27,426 nucleotides of DNA from an uncultured Alphaproteobacteria bacterium (GTDB lineage Bacteria > Pseudomonadota > Alphaproteobacteria > RF32 > CAG-239). The stretch spans positions 1 to 27,426 of the forward strand of contig CAJGCO010000018.1 in assembly GCA_904501925.1 (NCBI GenBank). The letters are read 5' to 3'. Every line of letters begins with the position of its first letter. Position 1 is the stretch's first letter. A model generated the notes under the pieces. That model had not been told where the DNA came from and did not search any database. It saw only the letters and a program-made list of their open reading frames with translations. Below, in pieces: positions 22,489 to 27,426 of the stretch. The translations under genes were made by a program, and so were the position numbers.

Positions 22489-22515
22489 TAAAAAAAGCCC
22501 CTAAGTTAGGGGCTT
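22489..22515 (-). terminator. Terminator of the 603-residue repeat-protein gene
   Basis: AAGCCCC pairs with GGGGCTT around TAAGTTA, followed on the minus strand by seven T residues, 4 nt after the stop at 22520. Confidence 0.9.
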
Positions 22516-22519
22516 AATA

Positions 22520-24331
22520 TTAGCAAAGATGAGCAAATTGAACCACAGATTCTTCAATGAAAAATTCATACCTGTCAGCATACATCTTCATCAATTCAAC
22601 GTCACCTTTATTTACAAGCTTGATTTCAGAATCATAGCAAAGCTCATACTTTTCAATATAACATTTTAGAGCTTCTCTGAAAATGTTATCATCAAGGTTA
22701 AAAATCTCATCTTCTATTTTCTCTATAGAAGATGCTTTATTACCTATGCTTCCATCGTGAAAGTCGTCAAGCACTCCGCTGTTTATGAGAAGTTTTATCA
22801 GCTCGATATCGTTAGTTTTGATGATACTTCTAGCGCTGAAACTATTAATTTTGATGTTTGGTACGCTAAAAAGATTTTGGATAATAGATTTATCCTTTGT
22901 ATCAATCATTGCCGAAACAATATTTTCGCTAAACTCATTGTTTTTAGCATAAAAATCAATGATTTTCTTCTCATTTCTCTTAAGTATTGCTTCAATTGAT
23001 GAGTAATAAATTATTTGGTTTCTTTTTAGATATGAAATACAAATTTCAACATCGCAATTTAGCAAAAACCAATACTCCGCATTGCGGCAAAGAGCTTTGT
23101 TTTGGGTCGATGAAAGCAGTTCAACATAGAAGTTAGCTACTTCTTTATTTCCTTTTTTCATCAAAGTAATCTCAGCAGCATCGCAAAGCCCTTCACACCA
23201 ACCAATGTAATCTTTGAAGGTTTCAAGGTCAATATACTCCATTAAAAGAGCTTCATTCTCCTCATAAAGACAACTATCACTGCTTTTAAGAATTAAAAGA
23301 TGCGTTTTCACTGCAGTCATGTCCTTTGAGGCAATAATGTGTCTTTCCATTCTGTACGGCATTTTGTAGAGCTTCAGGTAATGTAACTGAATATCTTTAT
23401 CACAAATCTCAAAAGTAAGATCAGGATTAAATAGGTCATATCCCTTGTTCAAATACTCTACAATGAGCTCTTTGTTGTTTTGCTCAAAAAACAAACGTTC
23501 AGCCTTGGTTAAGAGAATGTTTTTACTAACAAAAAGCTTGGTTATTTCATTGTTGTTCAGCTCAAGTAATGTTTGTTGAGCATAAGATGAAATGTTCCTA
23601 ACCGGCTTTTTTTGTAGCTGAGCCAAAATGTTCTCTTCGTTGCCTTGAAAAACCAAAACCTCAAATGCATCATCATCTATGAATAGTGCATTTTTAATGA
23701 TTTGTGAAAGCTTGTTTTCATCAAAATCACTAACAAATAGATTGACAATGGTTTTTGCATCCAGCTTGTAGCTATTCAAAAAAACTTCTTTAGCTTTTTC
23801 AAGTTTGCTATTCAAAAGTTGCTTTGCTGCACTAGAGGCTAAATATCGTGGTTGCTGAGAGTGCTGTTCAAGAACATAGGTTAGAGATTTTTCAAAGCCG
23901 CCATTTAATAAAGGTGTAATGACGAAAGTCTCAAAAAACTCAAAATCAGGATCAATTTTTTTCCAGTTCTCATTATGCGAAAGGAATTTTAACAAAAGCT
24001 CATCATCTTTTTTCTCCTCGAGTAAAAAGTGATAAATCTCTCTTAAATGAAATTTTGACGCGAAAATCAAATTTTCATCAGAAAAGTCTTTTAGCATCAC
24101 CATAGGTAGAGGAAATTCTGTTAGATAAATGCGAAGCTTTTGCTCATACTCTGGTGTGTGCAAGAGTTTTAGCGTCTCAATACTTTTAATTTTTCTGTTA
24201 AAATGCTTTTCAAAAAAATCAAGAGAAGCTCTTTCAACACATAGTAACTCCTCATCGTCAGACAATTGGTTAGATGTGAATCTCACCTTGAACCACAAAG
24301 ATAGTGGTAAGCGTTTTTTTCTTTTTTTCAT
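22520..24331 (-). CDS. Helical-repeat (alpha-solenoid) protein, paralog 3 of 3
   Basis: A 603-residue protein of the same style and almost the same length as the 606-residue neighbour. The N-terminus is basic (MKKRKKRLPLSLW) but has no hydrophobic core of a signal peptide. Repeats are seen through most of the chain, e.g. LMKKGNKEVANFYVELL (about 390), AILKRNEKKIIDFYAKNN (about 450), IIKTNDIELIKLLINSG (about 505) and LVNKGDVELMKMYADRY (about 575). It shares FKDYIG with the 302-residue paralog. The three probably arose by tandem duplication followed by strong divergence. There is no Shine-Dalgarno sequence before the ATG. The function is unknown; a binding scaffold is inferred only from the fold. 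Confidence 0.75.
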   Translation of the reverse strand: MKKRKKRLPLSLWFKVRFTSNQLSDDEELLCVERASLDFFEKHFNRKIKSIETLKLLHTPEYEQKLRIYLTEFPLPMVMLKDFSDENLIFASKFHLREIYHFLLEEKKDDELLLKFLSHNENWKKIDPDFEFFETFVITPLLNGGFEKSLTYVLEQHSQQPRYLASSAAKQLLNSKLEKAKEVFLNSYKLDAKTIVNLFVSDFDENKLSQIIKNALFIDDDAFEVLVFQGNEENILAQLQKKPVRNISSYAQQTLLELNNNEITKLFVSKNILLTKAERLFFEQNNKELIVEYLNKGYDLFNPDLTFEICDKDIQLHYLKLYKMPYRMERHIIASKDMTAVKTHLLILKSSDSCLYEENEALLMEYIDLETFKDYIGWCEGLCDAAEITLMKKGNKEVANFYVELLSSTQNKALCRNAEYWFLLNCDVEICISYLKRNQIIYYSSIEAILKRNEKKIIDFYAKNNEFSENIVSAMIDTKDKSIIQNLFSVPNIKINSFSARSIIKTNDIELIKLLINSGVLDDFHDGSIGNKASSIEKIEDEIFNLDDNIFREALKCYIEKYELCYDSEIKLVNKGDVELMKMYADRYEFFIEESVVQFAHLC

Positions 24332-24381
24332 AATAGTTTAGATATTTTTATAAAACATATATATAAATAAAACACCAACAA

Positions 24382-24409
24382 TGTATACATAAAAGAAATA
24401 AATAGTCAA
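24382..24409 (-). promoter_or_regulatory. Promoter of the 603-residue repeat-protein gene
   Basis: On the minus strand TTGACT and TATACA are separated by 16 bp, about 50 bp before the ATG at 24331. Confidence 0.65.
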
Positions 24410-24458
24410 TAATCTGTTGATTTTAAAATAAACTAACCATTCTATGCATATTTTTAAC

Positions 24459-24487
24459 TTGACAAATTTAAAAAACTCAAAGATAAT
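24459..24487 (+). promoter_or_regulatory. Promoter of the TPR gene
   Basis: TTGACA and GATAAT are separated by 17 bp, about 43 bp before the ATG at 24531. Confidence 0.7.
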
Positions 24488-24530
24488 AAGAAAGTTAAAT
24501 TATTTTGTAAAACTATGTAGAGAATAAGAT

Positions 24531-25481
24531 ATGGTTAAAGTAAATGATAGTAGTGCCTATAAAAGAGGGCAAGAACTTTTAGATTCAGGTATGTGTAGAG
24601 AAGCTATTGCTCTATTTGATGAGTTTTTAGCTCAACAGCCAGATTCATGGAAGGCATTAAATTCAAAAGGTTTTGCTTACCAAAAAATGAGTGAGTATAC
24701 CGAAGCAATTGCTTGTTTTGATAAAGCTTTGCAAATAAATCCTAAATCAGTTGAAGTTTTGAATAATAAAGCATTCACATTGAGTGTTAGAGGGCTTTAT
24801 AAAGATGCTATCACATGTTTTGAAGAAGCTTTTGCCTGTGATCCAACTTCTCTGGAAGCTCTAAATGGTAAAGCGATAGCTTTACAACGTTTATTCTTGT
24901 ATAAAGATGCTTTAGATGTTTTACAACAAGCATATCAAATCGATTCCAAACATCCTCAAACATTATTGAGTATTGCTGTTACTTTGCAGAAGTTAGAGCA
25001 ATATGAGCGTGCAATTGGTTATTTCAAAAAAGTTCTATCAACAGATAAGACAAATGTTAAGGCATGGAACGGAATTGGTGTTACATATCAGTTAATGGGT
25101 GATAACGATTCTGCTCTTAAGTGTTTTACTAAAATATTAAATATTGATAGTCGCGAAATTCAAGCATGGTTAAGTATTGGATATGTTTACCAAAGAATGG
25201 GTAAATTTAATGATGCTCTTAAATGCTATAATAAGGCCAAAGCGTTAGTTGATGGTCGTTATCATCATAAGTTATATGATGGCCTAGCATCGTGCTTAAC
25301 TAAATTGTCAGAGTTTGATCAGGCGATTGAAGTGTATAAACATATTTTCCAAAGAGAACAAGGTAAAAAGAAATGGGATGCTCAACGCTCAATCAAATTT
25401 GTTAATAAGTTAAAGCGTAAAAAAGCAAATGGTACATTGCCAGATGTAATGTCTGCAGATGATGATTTGCTAGGTGAATAG
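24531..25481 (+). CDS. Tetratricopeptide-repeat protein
   Basis: A 316-residue protein made of about eight 34-residue TPR units from residue 8 to about 280, each with the W/L-G-Y-A-F-A-P pattern. Examples are ALNSKGFAYQKMSEYTEAI, FDKALQINPKSVEVLNNKA and AWNGIGVTYQLMGDNDSAL. No signal peptide or membrane helix is visible, and the C-terminus is Lys-rich then acidic (SADDDLLGE). TPR stacks bind proteins and serve as scaffolds; the partner is not visible. The ribosome binding site is weak (AGAGAATAAG). It is followed by its own terminator and then the glycosyltransferase pair. Confidence 0.88.
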   Translation: MVKVNDSSAYKRGQELLDSGMCREAIALFDEFLAQQPDSWKALNSKGFAYQKMSEYTEAIACFDKALQINPKSVEVLNNKAFTLSVRGLYKDAITCFEEAFACDPTSLEALNGKAIALQRLFLYKDALDVLQQAYQIDSKHPQTLLSIAVTLQKLEQYERAIGYFKKVLSTDKTNVKAWNGIGVTYQLMGDNDSALKCFTKILNIDSREIQAWLSIGYVYQRMGKFNDALKCYNKAKALVDGRYHHKLYDGLASCLTKLSEFDQAIEVYKHIFQREQGKKKWDAQRSIKFVNKLKRKKANGTLPDVMSADDDLLGE

Positions 25482-25512
25482 TAACAAAAATAAATAGAGT
25501 TGTTAGTATAAT

Positions 25513-25549
25513 AAAAATAAGGGTGTACATAGTGCATCCTTATTTTTAT
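25513..25549 (+). terminator. Terminator of the TPR gene
   Basis: A long stem, AAAAATAAGGGTGTAC with GTGCATCCTTATTTTT including two G-T pairs, around an ATA loop. Confidence 0.8.
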
Positions 25550-25579
25550 ACTTTGTATATCTAACCCAGGAGGTGTGTA

Positions 25580-27103
25580 TTGTTAAAGAAAATATGTAAA
25601 GAATATCCAAGTAGTATAATGGTTGCTCGTATAGTTTGTTTGTTGCAAATAGTATTTGGTTTGTGTGCAGCATTTTGGGTTTTATATAATCATCAGCCTA
25701 AAACAGGAGATGATGTTGAGCATCTTCATTCAGCTTGGTTGGTTTATCAAGGTAAAATTCCATATATTGATTTTTTTCAGCATCATAACCCTTTGTTATG
25801 GTATATATTCGCGCCGTTGTTAGGATTTTTTGCATATAATATTGAAGTGTTTGATTGTGTTAGAATTATATCAACGCTTGTTATGTTTGTAAATTTATTT
25901 ATAGTTGGGTTAATTGTAAAAAAATATATTACTAAAAGTTGGTTAGGGGCATTAATAGGGATAGCATCTGTTTTTCCTTCATATGTTATTTATAGTGGAC
26001 AGGATTTTAGACCAGATAACTATATGGTTTTTTCGTATATTTTAGGTGTTTATTTTTTGTTATCGTATATGGATAATAAGAGAATAAAGAATATTGTAAT
26101 TTCATTTATTTTGTTTGTTATTTCATTTCTTTTTATGCAAAAAATTATTTTTTCTCTTTTGGTTGTAGGGGGAATTGTAATATTTTTTCTTATAAAGAAA
26201 GTGATTGTTTTTAATGATTTTCTTAAAGCATTAATAGTTCCATTTGCCATAGGTATACTTTTTTTGTTATGGCTAGGATATCATTCCATGATACAACGCT
26301 ATTGGTTAACTAATTTTACGTTTAATCTTTATATTCCTGATGTATATAATGGGCTTGTAGAAAAAACTAAAATGGAGTTTTATGTAGTTGGAGCTATTGC
26401 ATTAGTTGGGTGTATATATTTCTTATTAAAAGGAAATATGTTTACTAGATCATTGGCAATAATTTGGTTAAGCGAAGCACTTCAACGGATGTTCCATTTT
26501 TCGCTAGATAGACATTATTACTATCAGCTGCAAATATTAAATGCTATTATTGTAGGTGGTTTTGCAGGGTGTATTGTAAAGAAGTGTAACTTATCAGCAT
26601 ATTTGTTTGTTATACTTGTTTTGTTTGGTGGATATAAAGGTTATATTTATTGTAAGGAATATAAACTACCACCAAATTTTCACAGATATGTAACGCCAAA
26701 GTATATTTTAGAAAATACAAATCGTTGTGATGCTGTATTAAATGGATATGGTCTTACATATGGTATTTTTTCTAAAGATATAACATATTACTGGAATTTA
26801 AATGGACAATTAGATGTGATAGGAAATAATATAGGGTTAGCTCCTTTGCCAAATTTAAATATGGCAATAATAAAATATCTTCCTAAATTTATATATACAG
26901 CGCCATACTGGGATGAAAAACAAAGAAAAAGAGGTGTGAGTACATATGTTCATTTAGTTTCAGATGGAATCAAGAATAAGTATTATGAACAGTCTGTTTT
27001 TTATGATATATTTGTATTAAAAAAAGAATATCAAAATATGCGAAGATGTAGATACAATAAAGTCAACGATAGTTGGGAATATTTTCAAACAGGGAATAAT
27101 TGA
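25580..27103 (+). CDS. GT-C-type membrane glycosyltransferase (GT39/ArnT-like)
   Basis: A 507-residue polytopic inner-membrane protein with about 10 or more hydrophobic helices. It starts with TTG at 25580, just behind the excellent ribosome binding site AGGAGGTG; the next ATG codons lack one. After the first helix comes an acidic loop, TGDDVEHLHSAWLVYQGK, then IPYIDFFQHHNPLLWY, the layout of polyprenyl-phosphate-sugar-dependent GT-C enzymes (ArnT, PMT, GT39/GT83). In these the loop Asp/Glu is catalytic. They move a sugar from a lipid carrier to lipid A, glycan or protein on the periplasmic face; the acceptor is unknown. The soluble C-terminal part (about 370-507) is shorter than in ArnT. A second copy overlaps its stop by one base. 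Confidence 0.8.
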   Translation: MLKKICKEYPSSIMVARIVCLLQIVFGLCAAFWVLYNHQPKTGDDVEHLHSAWLVYQGKIPYIDFFQHHNPLLWYIFAPLLGFFAYNIEVFDCVRIISTLVMFVNLFIVGLIVKKYITKSWLGALIGIASVFPSYVIYSGQDFRPDNYMVFSYILGVYFLLSYMDNKRIKNIVISFILFVISFLFMQKIIFSLLVVGGIVIFFLIKKVIVFNDFLKALIVPFAIGILFLLWLGYHSMIQRYWLTNFTFNLYIPDVYNGLVEKTKMEFYVVGAIALVGCIYFLLKGNMFTRSLAIIWLSEALQRMFHFSLDRHYYYQLQILNAIIVGGFAGCIVKKCNLSAYLFVILVLFGGYKGYIYCKEYKLPPNFHRYVTPKYILENTNRCDAVLNGYGLTYGIFSKDITYYWNLNGQLDVIGNNIGLAPLPNLNMAIIKYLPKFIYTAPYWDEKQRKRGVSTYVHLVSDGIKNKYYEQSVFYDIFVLKKEYQNMRRCRYNKVNDSWEYFQTGNN

Positions 27104-27426
27104 TGAAAGCTATAGTTTCTAAAATACCTCATATTATATTATCTTTTTATGTGATTTTTTGTGTTTCATTGCTTGTATGGGTTGTGAAATATAGTGGTTC
27201 TGGTGACGGTGATACATTGGAGCATGTTCATTCATCATGGTTAGTTTATTTAGGTAAGGTTCCATATAAAGATTTCTTCCAGCATCATAATCCTTTATTA
27301 TGGTACTTAGGCGCGCCTTTAGTAGGTTATTTTAAATATAGCCTAACAGCTGTTGATGCAGTTAATTATTTGACGGTACTTATAACGGCTTTAACAATGT
27401 TGTTTATCTTTTTAATAAATAAAAAA
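27103..27426 (+). CDS. Second GT-C-type membrane glycosyltransferase, partial (3' end outside window)
   Basis: The first 108 residues of a paralog of the upstream gene. The start ATG at 27103 overlaps the previous stop (TGATG), with AGGGAA before it. The first helix (about 10-28) is followed by the conserved block GDGDTLEHVHSSWLVY then LGKVPYKDFFQHHNPLLWY, nearly the same as in the upstream protein. The two are surely cotranscribed and translationally coupled. Function as for the upstream gene; the C-terminal part is not in the window. Confidence 0.8.
   Translation, partial: MKAIVSKIPHIILSFYVIFCVSLLVWVVKYSGSGDGDTLEHVHSSWLVYLGKVPYKDFFQHHNPLLWYLGAPLVGYFKYSLTAVDAVNYLTVLITALTMLFIFLINKK

Noticed and set aside
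1..27426. CRISPR array, insertion-sequence transposase, integrase or phage genes
   Set aside because: No array of short spaced repeats and no transposase or integrase motif was seen in any frame; the only long repeats are the 97-bp pair and the coding repeats.

Overview
The window looks like a chromosomal segment of an AT-rich Gram-negative bacterium, most likely an alphaproteobacterium. The evidence is a BamB outer-membrane assembly lipoprotein in the order YfgM-like, bamB, der, plus an MsbA-type ABC exporter, an L13/S9 ribosomal operon, several lipoprotein or signal-peptide proteins and sigma70-type TTGACA/TATAAT promoters. Core genes have clear AAGGAG-like ribosome binding sites. The style recalls uncultured host-associated (gut) alphaproteobacteria, but that is inference and no search was run.

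Layout. 1-1462 (minus): a membrane metallophosphoesterase followed by a CatA-like acetyltransferase cut by the window edge. 1637-2038 (plus): a small secreted protein of 20-residue tandem repeats. 2144-3520: an accessory patch in which a hexapeptide acyltransferase is flanked by two nearly identical 97-bp direct repeats. 3660-5154: histidine phosphatase, tRNA-Gln(CTG), a small unknown protein and a cold-shock protein. 5331-7453: an MsbA-type ABC exporter with an MIF-like tautomerase directly behind it. 7504-11117 (minus): YfgM-like protein, bamB, a structurally odd tRNA-Val and der, apparently one transcript. 11211-12356: an unknown membrane protein. 12508-15619: RNA uridine methyltransferase and transketolase. 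15666-16358: secreted transglutaminase-like protein. 16580-17535: rplM-rpsI. 17649-24331 (minus): an accessory block with a lipoprotein, an unknown protein, a guanine-deaminase-like enzyme and three related helical-repeat proteins. 24531-27426 (plus): a TPR protein and two tandem GT-C-type membrane glycosyltransferases, the second incomplete.

The most unusual points are these. (1) A tRNA-Val(GAC) gene at 8965-9038 has perfect stems, but the conserved D-loop and T-loop elbow bases are replaced; it sits 6 nt behind bamB. (2) An MIF-family tautomerase shares an operon with an ABC exporter. (3) Two 97-bp repeats begin with the tRNA-Gln 3' end sequence and bracket an acyltransferase gene. (4) A set of accessory genes without Shine-Dalgarno sequences, including three solenoid paralogs, are joined by terminator hairpins whose T-tracts run directly into the next promoter.
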